Shown here one piece after another: positions 1 to 7,537 of a stretch of 17,633 nucleotides of DNA. Both the position numbers and the translations under genes were made by a program. The DNA is from Helicobacteraceae bacterium. GTDB taxonomy: Bacteria > Campylobacterota > Campylobacteria > Campylobacterales > Sulfurimonadaceae. How positions within the stretch are numbered: position 1 is the stretch's first letter; every line of letters begins with the position of its first letter. The notes under the pieces were generated by a model. That model was not told the DNA's origin. It did not search any database and saw only the letters and a program-made list of their open reading frames with translations. Location of the stretch: the NCBI GenBank assembly GCA_027068615.1, contig JAMOQV010000230.1, positions 1 to 17,633 of the forward strand, read 5' to 3'.

Positions 1-131
1 AAACTCGTTCAGGAAAAATTATGCGTCGAATTTTAAGAGCTATCGCAAAGGGTGAAAAAATCACTCAAGATATTTCAACTCTTGAAGACCCAAGTGTTGT
101 AGCTAAAATAGAAGCTATGGTAAAAGGTTAA
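1..131 (+). CDS. acs: Acetyl-coenzyme A synthetase, C-terminal end (partial)
   Basis: Only the last 42 codons are inside the window, read in the frame starting at base 3 and ending with TAA at 129-131. The fragment opens with TRSGKIMRRILRAIAKG, the hallmark C-terminal motif of AMP-forming acetyl-CoA synthetase. Its lysine is the residue that contacts the adenylate and is the known acetylation switch (Lys609 in the Salmonella enzyme). The following ISTLEDPSVV also matches the family tail. The enzyme converts acetate, ATP and CoA to acetyl-CoA in the cytoplasm. The gene continues upstream of the window and converges on purL, with a shared terminator between them. A related acyl-CoA synthetase such as propionyl-CoA synthetase cannot be fully excluded from the tail alone. 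Confidence 0.85.
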   Translation, partial: TRSGKIMRRILRAIAKGEKITQDISTLEDPSVVAKIEAMVKG

Positions 132-136
132 AGATA

Positions 137-169
137 AAAAAGCTTTTAGAATATCTCTAAAAGCTTTTT
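137..169. terminator. Bidirectional intrinsic terminator between acs and purL
   Basis: A perfect 14-bp inverted repeat (137-150 and 156-169) with a 5-base loop sits between two convergent genes. The stem is A-rich on its left edge and T-rich on its right edge, so a U-tract forms at the end of the hairpin on either strand. It would end the acs transcript on the plus strand and the purL transcript on the minus strand. Confidence 0.85.
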
Positions 170-180
170 CATAATAAAAA

Positions 181-2394
181 TTATAAATCTCTTTCTATAA
201 CTCTTTTAAATGTATTAAAATAATTGTCTTGTAGTTTTTCCATAGTTAAAGAAACATCATTTACTTTAATGCTATCTCCTCCAACAGTTCCAATTTTCTC
301 ACAAGCAAGACCATTTAGCATAGCTTCAAAAGCTTCACAATTTTCAGGTTTTACTTCGATGATAGCACGACTCATAGACTCAGCAAATATATCTCGCTCA
401 TCTTCTACACTCATAACTACATCACAACCAAGACCACTTGTAGCAGACATTTTAGCAAGTGCTATCGCAACACCACCACTAGAAGCATCTTTTGCACACT
501 CTAGTAGATGTTTTTTGTTGCCCTCTATAACTAAGTCCCAAAGAGCTAACTCTTTTTTATAGTCAATCGTTGGCATCTCACCTGCAACAGTGTTACAAAT
601 CTCTTTCATATAAAGAGATCCACCAAACTCAGACTTACTCTCACCAACTAGATAAAGTACATTACCCTCTTTTTGAAAGCTTGACATTAAAACATTGTTT
701 TGGTCATCATTTACACCAACAGTAGCAATTGATGGAGTTGGAAAAACACTAACACCATCAGTCTCATTATAAAGTGAAACATTTCCACCGATAACAGGGG
801 TATTTAACTCAGCACAAGCCTCTTTTATACCATCACAAGCTTGACCAAACTGCCACATAACTTCAGGGTTTTCAGGGTTACCAAAGTTTAAACAGTCAGT
901 TATCGCTAATGGTCTTGCACCACTCATAGCAACATTTCTACCAGCTTCGATAGTCGCAGCAGCACCACCAGCACGAGGGTCGATATAACAGTATCTTACA
1001 TTACAATCAGCACTCATTGCCAAAGCTTTGCCGTTTTCTTTTACACGAATAACAGAAGCATCTAACATCCCACCATTTTTGATAGTGTTTGTTTGTACCA
1101 TAGAGTCATACTGAGTATATATCCACGACTTATCTACAACTTCCATAGATTTTGTAAGTGTTTCAAATGCTTCTTGATTATTTACTTTATCAAAATCATT
1201 GATGCTAACTTTATGTATATCATCAAGATAAGCTGGTTTACTCATAGGACGGTTTAACTCTGGTGCTTCTTCACTAACAGGGTCAACTGGAACTTCAGCA
1301 ACTTTCTCTCCGTGCCAGAAAAGTTCCATATTTCCAGTATCTGTAACCTCTCCAACAACAGCAGCATCTAAATCCCATTTTTCAAAGATGTCGATTATAG
1401 CTTGTTCACTACCTTTTTTAGCACAAAGTAACATTCTCTCTTGAGATTCACTTAACATAAAGTCATAAGGTGTCATCCCCTCTTCACGAGCTGGAACTTT
1501 ATCAAGATGCATTATCATACCTGCACCACTTCTACCTGCCATCTCAAAAGAAGATGAAGTAAGTCCAGCAGCACCCATATCTTGAATCCCTACAACATAA
1601 TCAGTTTTAAAAAGCTCCATACAAGCTTCAAGTAAAAGTTTTTCAGTAAATGGATCACCCACTTGAACAGTTGGACGAAGAGATTTAGATTCCTCTGTAA
1701 AGCTATCACTACTCATAACAGCCCCACCTAGTCCATCACGACCAGTTTTTGCACCAACATACATAACAGGGTTACCAACACCATCTGCACGACCATAGAA
1801 AATCTCATCAGATTTTGCGATACCTAAGTTAAAAGCATTTACTAAAATGTTACCATTATAACACTCATCAAAACTAACTTCACCACCGATGGTAGCAACA
1901 CCCATACAGTTACCATAACCACCGATACCCTCAGTTACACCACGAACTAAGTATCTTTGATGAGCTGATGTTTTATCATCATTTAAAACATTACCAAATC
2001 TTAGTGCATTTAAAGATGCAACAGGTCTTGCACCCATTGTAAATACATCTCTCATAATCCCACCAACACCAGTAGCAGCACCTTGATAAGGTTCTATAAA
2101 ACTTGGGTGGTTATGACTTTCCATCTTAAATACAGCTGCATATCCATCACCTATATCGATAACACCAGCATTTTCCCCTGGACCTTGTATAACCCATGGT
2201 GCTTTTGTTGGGAAACCTTTTAAGTGTACTTTAGATGATTTATAAGAACAATGCTCACTCCACATAGCTGAAAAAATACCTAGTTCAACTAAGTTTGGCT
2301 CACGACCTAAAATCTCTTTTATATGTTTGTAATCTTCCTGAGATAACTTATGATTTGCTAATTGTGTATCTATATCTGCTAATTGTTGGCTCAC
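181..2394 (-). CDS. purL: Phosphoribosylformylglycinamidine synthase subunit PurL
   Basis: This is the synthetase subunit of FGAM synthase (fourth step of purine biosynthesis), which makes FGAM from FGAR, ATP and ammonia. At 737 aa it is the small bacterial type (Bacillus subtilis PurL is of similar size) and lacks the glutaminase domain, so separate PurQ and PurS must be encoded elsewhere. Visible motifs are WSEHCSYKSSK (45-55) with the conserved His48, GPGENAGV (71-78), ESHNHPS (92-98) and GGIMRDVFTMGARP (111-124), typical of the AIRS/PurM-like fold. The start is GTG at 2394: an in-frame TAA lies two codons upstream, and an AGGA lies 8 nt before the GTG. It follows the HD-GYP gene on the same strand by 56 bases but has its own candidate promoter in that gap, so it is probably not only a member of that operon. 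Confidence 0.97.
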   Translation of the reverse strand: MSQQLADIDTQLANHKLSQEDYKHIKEILGREPNLVELGIFSAMWSEHCSYKSSKVHLKGFPTKAPWVIQGPGENAGVIDIGDGYAAVFKMESHNHPSFIEPYQGAATGVGGIMRDVFTMGARPVASLNALRFGNVLNDDKTSAHQRYLVRGVTEGIGGYGNCMGVATIGGEVSFDECYNGNILVNAFNLGIAKSDEIFYGRADGVGNPVMYVGAKTGRDGLGGAVMSSDSFTEESKSLRPTVQVGDPFTEKLLLEACMELFKTDYVVGIQDMGAAGLTSSSFEMAGRSGAGMIMHLDKVPAREEGMTPYDFMLSESQERMLLCAKKGSEQAIIDIFEKWDLDAAVVGEVTDTGNMELFWHGEKVAEVPVDPVSEEAPELNRPMSKPAYLDDIHKVSINDFDKVNNQEAFETLTKSMEVVDKSWIYTQYDSMVQTNTIKNGGMLDASVIRVKENGKALAMSADCNVRYCYIDPRAGGAAATIEAGRNVAMSGARPLAITDCLNFGNPENPEVMWQFGQACDGIKEACAELNTPVIGGNVSLYNETDGVSVFPTPSIATVGVNDDQNNVLMSSFQKEGNVLYLVGESKSEFGGSLYMKEICNTVAGEMPTIDYKKELALWDLVIEGNKKHLLECAKDASSGGVAIALAKMSATSGLGCDVVMSVEDERDIFAESMSRAIIEVKPENCEAFEAMLNGLACEKIGTVGGDSIKVNDVSLTMEKLQDNYFNTFKRVIERDL

Positions 2395-2427
2395 TACTTA
2401 AGTCCTAAATTTGGTTTTTAAAAATGA

Positions 2428-2436
2428 ATTATATCA
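2428..2436 (-). promoter_or_regulatory. Extended -10 promoter element upstream of purL
   Basis: On the minus strand the gap between the HD-GYP gene and purL contains TGATATAAT, a perfect extended -10 (TGn plus TATAAT), about 33 nt upstream of the GTG start. No good -35 is visible at 17 nt, which is common for sigma-70 promoters of this phylum. A TTGAAT lies 19 nt upstream but overlaps the end of the HD-GYP gene. The assignment rests on sequence match only. Confidence 0.6.
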
Positions 2437-2450
2437 AAAGTTGGATTAGA

Positions 2451-3983
2451 TTATTCAACTTTTTCAAAATCTTCTATATATTTGCTCAATGATGTTGAAT
2501 CATCCATACTATCTATCCTCTCTTTAGTCTCTAAAAATTTATCTAAATTATCTAAGAATAGATCTATAAGAACAGGGTCAAAATGTTCCCCTCTCTCCTC
2601 TTTAAAAAGCTTTACTATCTTCTCAATAGACCATGCTTTTTTATAAACCCTATCAGAACCTAGTGCATCAAAAACATCTGCAACAGCAGTAATCCTACCA
2701 TATATATGTATCTCTTCACCTTTTATACCTCTTGGATAACCTGTTCCATTATACTTTTCATGATGCTCATAAGCAACTATAGAAGCTACCTCAAATATAG
2801 AACGATGAGAATGTTTAAGCATTTCATGCCCTATCTCTGCATGAGCTTTCATAACTTCAAACTCTTTATCTGTAAATCTTCCTGGTTTATTTAGTATCCT
2901 ATCTGGGATACCTATCTTTCCGATATCATGCATAGGAGATGCATTTTTAAGAAGTAGTGCTTCTTCTGCACTCATACCATACATTCTAGCCAACATATAA
3001 GAGTACTCAGCTACCCTTTTTACATGGTTTCCTGTCTCTTTTGATCTCTCTTCAGCAATAGCACCAAGTGTAAAAATAATCTCTCTTTGAGTATCTTCAA
3101 GCTCATCATTTAACTCTGTTATCTCTTTTGTTGCTTCTTTAACTTTTCTTTCAATGATTAGAGTTTCTTCTCTTTCTTGAGACAATAACTCCTCTGCAAT
3201 ATACATATTTGAATCTATAAGTTTACCAATATGAGATATTTCATCATCTGCTTTATATGACATATGTATAACATTTTTACGTTTTCTTGATAAAAAATCA
3301 AAAAATGAATTTATCCCTGTTTTCAAAAATTCTAATTGCTGTAAAATAGATTTAACTACCATTCTGTTTATAAAAAACATAAATATAAACATTAATAGAA
3401 CAAAAAATATTACAAGTTTTCGTCTTGATTCTATAACCTTACTTAACTCTTCAGTTCTAGCTTGTGATATGTTTCCTATCTGAGCATTTAAGTCATTCAA
3501 CTCTTTAAATATAATATTACTAGTTGTTGTAAGTGCAGAAACTGCATACATCCCATCTTCAAAACTCTCTTTAACTTCATTTTCCAATGAATCTGTTATA
3601 TTTTTATAACCTATAAGACGCTTTTGAATTCTACTTATAATTTCCATGCTCTCTTTTGCCCCATTAAAAAATGGGTGTTTTCTTAACATTTCTAAATTAT
3701 TAGTTATCTCCTTATAAATTTCATCACTTTGAGTTTCATAACTATGATTTAAAGATAATGAATTTTCAATGGTCAGATGATCTAACGACTTTAAATTTTT
3801 ATTAATCATACTTTCATAATGGTTTACTTGATTATATTCATTATGATTTTTTTCTAAAGTTTTTAAAGTATATGAACTTGTAACCATAAAAGTAAAAATC
3901 AACATTAAAACCAATACTATCGCTAAATAAAATACTAAATTTACTTTATGTATCAGTTTTAATTTATTAAGCAACTCTTCCAT
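2451..3983 (-). CDS. Membrane-anchored HD-GYP domain protein, probable c-di-GMP phosphodiesterase
   Basis: A 510-aa sensor-type protein. A transmembrane segment at about 12-36 and a second at about 190-209 flank a roughly 150-aa, mostly helical extracytoplasmic region of no family I recognise. A cytoplasmic charged/coiled-coil linker (about 265-300) leads to a C-terminal HD-GYP domain. The catalytic signature is intact: TGNH near 317-320, HDIGKIGIPD with the HD dyad at 352-353, and HHEKYNGTGYP with the GYP triplet at 415-417, followed by RITAVADVFDAL. HD-GYP enzymes hydrolyse cyclic di-GMP at a metal centre, so this protein probably lowers c-di-GMP in response to a periplasmic signal. The ATG at 3983 shares its A with the TGA of the upstream barrel gene (TGATG), indicating translational coupling. 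A TTG one codon earlier is possible but less attractive. Confidence 0.9.
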   Translation of the reverse strand: MEELLNKLKLIHKVNLVFYLAIVLVLMLIFTFMVTSSYTLKTLEKNHNEYNQVNHYESMINKNLKSLDHLTIENSLSLNHSYETQSDEIYKEITNNLEMLRKHPFFNGAKESMEIISRIQKRLIGYKNITDSLENEVKESFEDGMYAVSALTTTSNIIFKELNDLNAQIGNISQARTEELSKVIESRRKLVIFFVLLMFIFMFFINRMVVKSILQQLEFLKTGINSFFDFLSRKRKNVIHMSYKADDEISHIGKLIDSNMYIAEELLSQEREETLIIERKVKEATKEITELNDELEDTQREIIFTLGAIAEERSKETGNHVKRVAEYSYMLARMYGMSAEEALLLKNASPMHDIGKIGIPDRILNKPGRFTDKEFEVMKAHAEIGHEMLKHSHRSIFEVASIVAYEHHEKYNGTGYPRGIKGEEIHIYGRITAVADVFDALGSDRVYKKAWSIEKIVKLFKEERGEHFDPVLIDLFLDNLDKFLETKERIDSMDDSTSLSKYIEDFEKVE

Positions 3984-5416
3984 CAATAATTTACACTCAT
4001 CTTAAGATAAATAGACTGCATTTGCTTAACTTTATTAGGTGTCATATCATTTATTACCTCTCCCTCTCCTACAAACCAACCACTTTTTGTATAATCATAG
4101 TTAATATTTATATATCCTAAACGGATATTTGAATAACGATTTATAACATACATAAAGTATGCTTCATAAGCATCCCCTCTTGTTGCAAGTTTATTATATA
4201 TATCAAAAGAACCCTGAGTTAAACTAACCCAATTCTTACTACCATGATTATATTCTAAACCGATTTTATATTTAGATTCATCACCAAAACCATATCTTGA
4301 TCCAATCCATATAGCATAAGCAGATTTTGCAGATATATCATCAGATGAACTTAATAATCCACCATAGTCTAAATAAACATTGGAATTAGGATGAGTCGAT
4401 ATATATCCATAATGCAAGAACATATCAAGCTTAGAATCCTTAAAATTACTGATTTCTATCATAGCACCATACATATCAATATCACCGATATTAGTATTTT
4501 CTTCAGTATTTGTATCAAGTTGATTTGCGATGATATTATCTATCTTAGAGTAACTAAGCTGAATAAGTGATTTTTTAACATTTGGTAAAGTTGTATCTAA
4601 AAATATTCCATAAACATCTGTATCTTTCAATAAAGTATTTGAAGCACCGATAAAAGCATTTGTAACATCATTTGAGTACTCTGAATATCCAAAACCTTTA
4701 GCATATCCAAATCTTAAAAAAGTACCCTTATAAGACAAAGCTTTAGAAATATCAAAAGTTAAAACCATACCATCAGCAGCACCATCATAAAGAAGTGCAG
4801 AATAGGTAGCTTTTCTAGCTGTATTATCTTTTAGTTGATTTGATGGACCATCTGCACTTGGTTGACGACCTATTGTCAATGCCATTGGGATATATCCATT
4901 TTTATTAAATATCCAATCCAAATAAGCTCTTTCCACATAGAGAGAACTATCAGATGGAACACGACCTTGCATATTATCATATTTTGTATATAGATGAGGG
5001 ATACCACTACCCCAATATTTATACATAGTAAAACGACTATATAACTTCATATCTGGAGATATATCTGCTTTTAAATTAAGCATCAGTTTGTTGCTCCAAA
5101 TATTTTCATTTTTTACTTTATGAGAATCTCCATACTCTTTAGAAAAGTTATCTAATGAAGTTTTAAAAGCCATACCAAGTTTTAACTTGTCTTCCAAAGT
5201 TAAGGTTTCTATCTTTTCAGCAAAATCATAAACCTCATCAACATATAGATCTGTCTCAACTTGTTTTTTTTTAAAAATTATTTGATTTTGTTTAAGTTCT
5301 TCTACACTTTTTTTTAAAGACTCAACCTCTTTGAGTAGCTTTTCAATAACTAAGTCTTTAGAATCCGAAGCATTTAATGCCAAAACATATAAAGCTATAA
5401 AAAATATATATCTCAA
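3983..5416 (-). CDS. DUF3373-like outer-membrane beta-barrel protein
   Basis: A 477-aa exported protein with a short signal peptide (about residues 1-16, ending ALNA). A lysine/glutamate-rich coiled coil at about 20-60 follows, then a long region of alternating aromatic and polar strands ending in VNY, an aromatic C-terminus typical of outer-membrane barrels. It resembles the DUF3373 family that I associate with Campylobacterota and relatives; this is a recollection, not a search. The coiled coil plus barrel layout recalls trimeric porins with an N-terminal stalk. The start is TTG: an in-frame TAA directly precedes it, a strong GGAGGG lies 6 nt upstream (5423-5428), and the next internal Met is near residue 83, which would lose the signal peptide. 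It sits between a small exported protein and an HD-GYP enzyme in one transcription unit. Role as porin or surface sensor is inference. Confidence 0.78.
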   Translation of the reverse strand: MRYIFFIALYVLALNASDSKDLVIEKLLKEVESLKKSVEELKQNQIIFKKKQVETDLYVDEVYDFAEKIETLTLEDKLKLGMAFKTSLDNFSKEYGDSHKVKNENIWSNKLMLNLKADISPDMKLYSRFTMYKYWGSGIPHLYTKYDNMQGRVPSDSSLYVERAYLDWIFNKNGYIPMALTIGRQPSADGPSNQLKDNTARKATYSALLYDGAADGMVLTFDISKALSYKGTFLRFGYAKGFGYSEYSNDVTNAFIGASNTLLKDTDVYGIFLDTTLPNVKKSLIQLSYSKIDNIIANQLDTNTEENTNIGDIDMYGAMIEISNFKDSKLDMFLHYGYISTHPNSNVYLDYGGLLSSSDDISAKSAYAIWIGSRYGFGDESKYKIGLEYNHGSKNWVSLTQGSFDIYNKLATRGDAYEAYFMYVINRYSNIRLGYININYDYTKSGWFVGEGEVINDMTPNKVKQMQSIYLKMSVNY

Positions 5417-5683
5417 TTAGAACCCTCCAGCAACAGTTGGCTTATCTGAATCAATAGCATGATTTATTAAATATTTTTCCAACTTCAATTTAGTATCATT
5501 ACTTAATGTATCTATCTTGTATCTTTTCATTTTTTTTGCAGATTTAAAAACTCTCTTCCATTGAATTCCAGCTTTTGAACCAGCAGACAAATGCAACCGC
5601 TTAGCTACATCTTCTATCTCAAGAGCATTTAGATCAACAAACAATAAAACTAAAAAAATACACTTTAAAGATAAATTCATCAT
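5417..5683 (-). CDS. Small exported hypothetical protein
   Basis: An 88-aa protein with a hydrophobic signal peptide (about 1-20, ending LNA), leaving a mature basic helical protein of about 68 aa. The mature part contains WKRVFKSAKKMKRY, then KLEKYLINHAIDSD and a terminal AGGF. The W..VF...KM..Y and YL..HA.DSD pattern resembles the C-terminal part of some small periplasmic cytochromes, but no CxxCH haem motif is present, so it is not itself a c-type cytochrome. It ends immediately before the TTG start of the outer-membrane gene, and the ribosome binding site of that gene lies inside its last codons. The ATG at 5683 is followed by a second ATG; either could be used. The 83 bases upstream contain only AT-rich DNA that probably carries the operon promoter. 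Function is unknown. Confidence 0.7.
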   Translation of the reverse strand: MMNLSLKCIFLVLLFVDLNALEIEDVAKRLHLSAGSKAGIQWKRVFKSAKKMKRYKIDTLSNDTKLKLEKYLINHAIDSDKPTVAGGF

Positions 5684-5766
5684 CCAAATATTATTACCTA
5701 ATATTTCTTAAAGCTGTTTAAATTAAAAACTAAGTACTTTAATTTGTATTCCAATAAGTAACACTT

Positions 5767-6300
5767 TTAGTGAAAAGAAAAATTTTCTCTTGTCCTAATA
5801 TTTTTCTTTAAAGAGAAAAGATTTTTATAAAATATATCTATAACTTCATATTCTTTAGTAATTTGCGGTAATTTTATTTTAAATTCATCACCTATACTCT
5901 TACCTAACATAACTTTTGCTAATGGTGAATGAACAGAGATAAGACCATTTTCTGGTTCAGATTCTAATACCCCACATATAGTGTATAATTCCTCTTCATC
6001 AGATTCTATATCCAACAACCTAACACTACTGCCAAAACTAACCTTTTTATGTTCATGAGTGGATGGATCTATTATAAAAGATTTTTCTATCATGCGATTA
6101 AGATAAAAAAGTCTTTTATCTATAAAACGAAGTTTCTCCTTAGCTGCTTGATAATCAGCATTTTCACTTCTATCGCCAAGAGCAGCAGCCACAAGCTTTT
6201 CATGTGCAACTTTTGGTTTTTCAATCTCTAATAAAAATTTAAATTCTTCCACTAGAAGGTCATAGCCTTCTAATGTCATAGGTTCTTTATTGATGTTCAA
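5767..6300 (-). CDS. greB: GreA/GreB-family transcript cleavage factor, GreB-like
   Basis: A 177-aa protein with the Gre layout. An N-terminal coiled coil (about 8-78) carries GDRSENADY at its tip, with acidic residues Asp43 and Glu46 equivalent to the pair that delivers Mg2+ to the RNA polymerase active site. An FKBP-like C-terminal domain follows, with LISVHSPLAKVMLGKSIGD (about 120-138). GDRSENADY and the C-terminal domain are closer to GreB than to GreA, while the opening KEPM resembles GreA of this phylum. Gre factors rescue backtracked RNA polymerase by stimulating transcript cleavage. A basic tail of about 18 residues extends beyond the usual end. The start is uncertain: TTG at 6300 keeps KEPM and an in-frame TAG lies just upstream, but the AGGA is only 1 nt away. 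The gene overlaps the preceding one by 14 nt. Confidence 0.85.
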   Translation of the reverse strand: MNINKEPMTLEGYDLLVEEFKFLLEIEKPKVAHEKLVAAALGDRSENADYQAAKEKLRFIDKRLFYLNRMIEKSFIIDPSTHEHKKVSFGSSVRLLDIESDEEELYTICGVLESEPENGLISVHSPLAKVMLGKSIGDEFKIKLPQITKEYEVIDIFYKNLFSLKKNIRTRENFSFH

Positions 6301-6616
6301 ATCCTATAATGTAGTAAGTATTTTTAGAATCAAGTTTTTTTAACTTAACTTTAAATTTCTCACTAAAATGCTCAACTTTTTCATGTCCTTCAGCAATTCT
6401 TTCTTCTGATGGTGCTTCTATTTTGATTTTAAAATAATCTTCACTATTTGACATAGCAACAAAAGATTCATCTACTTTTAAGTGGTTATGTAGATCTATT
6501 ATGTGCTTGATGATTTTATCATACCCAACAGTATTATTTTTAATTCTCTCAAGTTGATTCATTAAAGCTTCATTAGGAACATATCCCAATCCAATTAAAA
6601 CTGCTTCATTTTGCAT
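6287..6616 (-). CDS. Conserved-looking hypothetical protein
   Basis: A 109-aa soluble, charged protein with no signal peptide or membrane segment; I do not recognise a family. The N-terminal third is predicted helical (NEALMNQLERIKNN, then a stretch with HIIDLHNHL), and the second half alternates charged and hydrophobic residues (YFKIKIEAPSEERI), suggesting an alpha/beta fold. The ATG at 6616 has a good GAGGA about 8 nt upstream. Its 3' end overlaps the start of the GreB-like gene by 14 nt, so the two are translated from the same message. It is divergent from the HDOD gene across a 117-bp gap. Confidence 0.75.
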   Translation of the reverse strand: MQNEAVLIGLGYVPNEALMNQLERIKNNTVGYDKIIKHIIDLHNHLKVDESFVAMSNSEDYFKIKIEAPSEERIAEGHEKVEHFSEKFKVKLKKLDSKNTYYIIGFEHQ

Positions 6617-6695
6617 TAAATTTTCCTCTAAATATTAAAATAAATCAGATAATAACACTTTTTTATTAATATTTAGTACTTATTTACCTCTTATG

Positions 6696-6705
6696 TATTA
6701 TAATA
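6696..6705. promoter_or_regulatory. Candidate divergent -10 region
   Basis: The gap between the divergent hypothetical/GreB and HDOD genes contains the perfect palindrome TATTATAATA. It reads TATAAT on the plus strand at 6699-6704 and on the minus strand at 6697-6702. Transcription would begin about 20 nt before the HDOD start on the plus strand and roughly 70 nt before the hypothetical gene on the minus strand. No convincing -35 element is visible on either side, so this is a composition-sensitive prediction in AT-rich DNA. Confidence 0.4.
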
Positions 6706-6733
6706 ATACAAATTTAAAAAAGAAGAGATGGCT

Positions 6734-7531
6734 ATGACTGAAGAAATACTTAAAAAAATCAAACAACTTCCACCACTACCAGAGTCTGCTATGCAGATAG
6801 AGGCTGTTTATCAAGATCCAGATGGTAGTTTTGGTGATATGGTTAAGATTTTAGAAAAAGACCCATTATTGACTGCCGATATTTTAAAAGCTGCAAACTC
6901 TCCACTTTATGGATTTTCTCGTGAAATAAACGCTATAAATCAAGCTGTTGGATTATTTGGAATGGGAACTGTTCGTGGTTTTGCACTTGCTTCGATAGTA
7001 AAAAAAAGTTTTAAATTAGATCTATCTCCTTATGGTATAACTGACGATATGTTCTCAGCATTATCAAAAAAACAACATGCTCTTGTAACTTCATGGTGTT
7101 TAAAAACAGAAAATAAACTTCTTGGTGTTTTATCACCTGCTGCATTTTTAGTTGAGATAGGAAAAGTTCTTATTGCTCAGCAAGTTATAAATGATAAAAA
7201 ACAAGAAGAGTTTAAAACAGCATTACAAGAGTGTAGTAGTGTTGAAGAAGCAGAGAAAAAAGTTGTCGGAGTAGCAACTCCAGAAGTAAGTGCTACTATA
7301 TTTGAACAATGGAAATTTGAAGATGGCTTAGTTGATGTTATAAGAAACTGTATGGAACCTGAAAAAGCTGAAGATGCAGACAAAAAATCTGCTCAAATTT
7401 TAAATGTAGTTAGAGTTGCAATTCCTATGAATGGCACACCTACTCCAGAAAGTATAGCTGAAGCAAAAAAACTTATAGAACAGTATGAGTTAAATATGGA
7501 AAGCTTCAACTCTACAATAGAACACTTTTAA
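6734..7531 (+). CDS. HDOD domain protein
   Basis: A cytoplasmic protein of 265 aa belonging to the HDOD family, a non-catalytic relative of HD phosphohydrolases often found as an output or scaffold module in signalling. Family motifs are LPPLPES near the N-terminus, DPLLTADILKAANSPLYG about residues 41-58, and the following INAINQAVGLFGMGTVRGFAL. Homologues are usually described as signal-transduction proteins; the partner here is unknown. Two ATGs are possible. The second (6734) is chosen because the purine-rich AAGAAGAG then has a 6-nt spacer, whereas the first ATG at 6728 touches it directly. It is the first gene of a compact run with an RNase R-type exonuclease and holA, with only 6 bases before the next gene. 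Confidence 0.9.
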   Translation: MTEEILKKIKQLPPLPESAMQIEAVYQDPDGSFGDMVKILEKDPLLTADILKAANSPLYGFSREINAINQAVGLFGMGTVRGFALASIVKKSFKLDLSPYGITDDMFSALSKKQHALVTSWCLKTENKLLGVLSPAAFLVEIGKVLIAQQVINDKKQEEFKTALQECSSVEEAEKKVVGVATPEVSATIFEQWKFEDGLVDVIRNCMEPEKAEDADKKSAQILNVVRVAIPMNGTPTPESIAEAKKLIEQYELNMESFNSTIEHF

Positions 7532-7537
7532 AATACT

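Noticed and set aside
224..562. Open frame antisense to purL, and similar frames antisense to the HD-GYP, HDOD, exoribonuclease, holA and carB genes
   Set aside because: They lie wholly inside strongly supported genes on the other strand, show no family motifs and have no convincing ribosome binding sites.
5684..5766. Possible sigma-54 promoter upstream of the exported protein operon
   Set aside because: A TTGGAAT sequence is present on the minus strand, but the GG/GC pair at the correct -24/-12 spacing is not.
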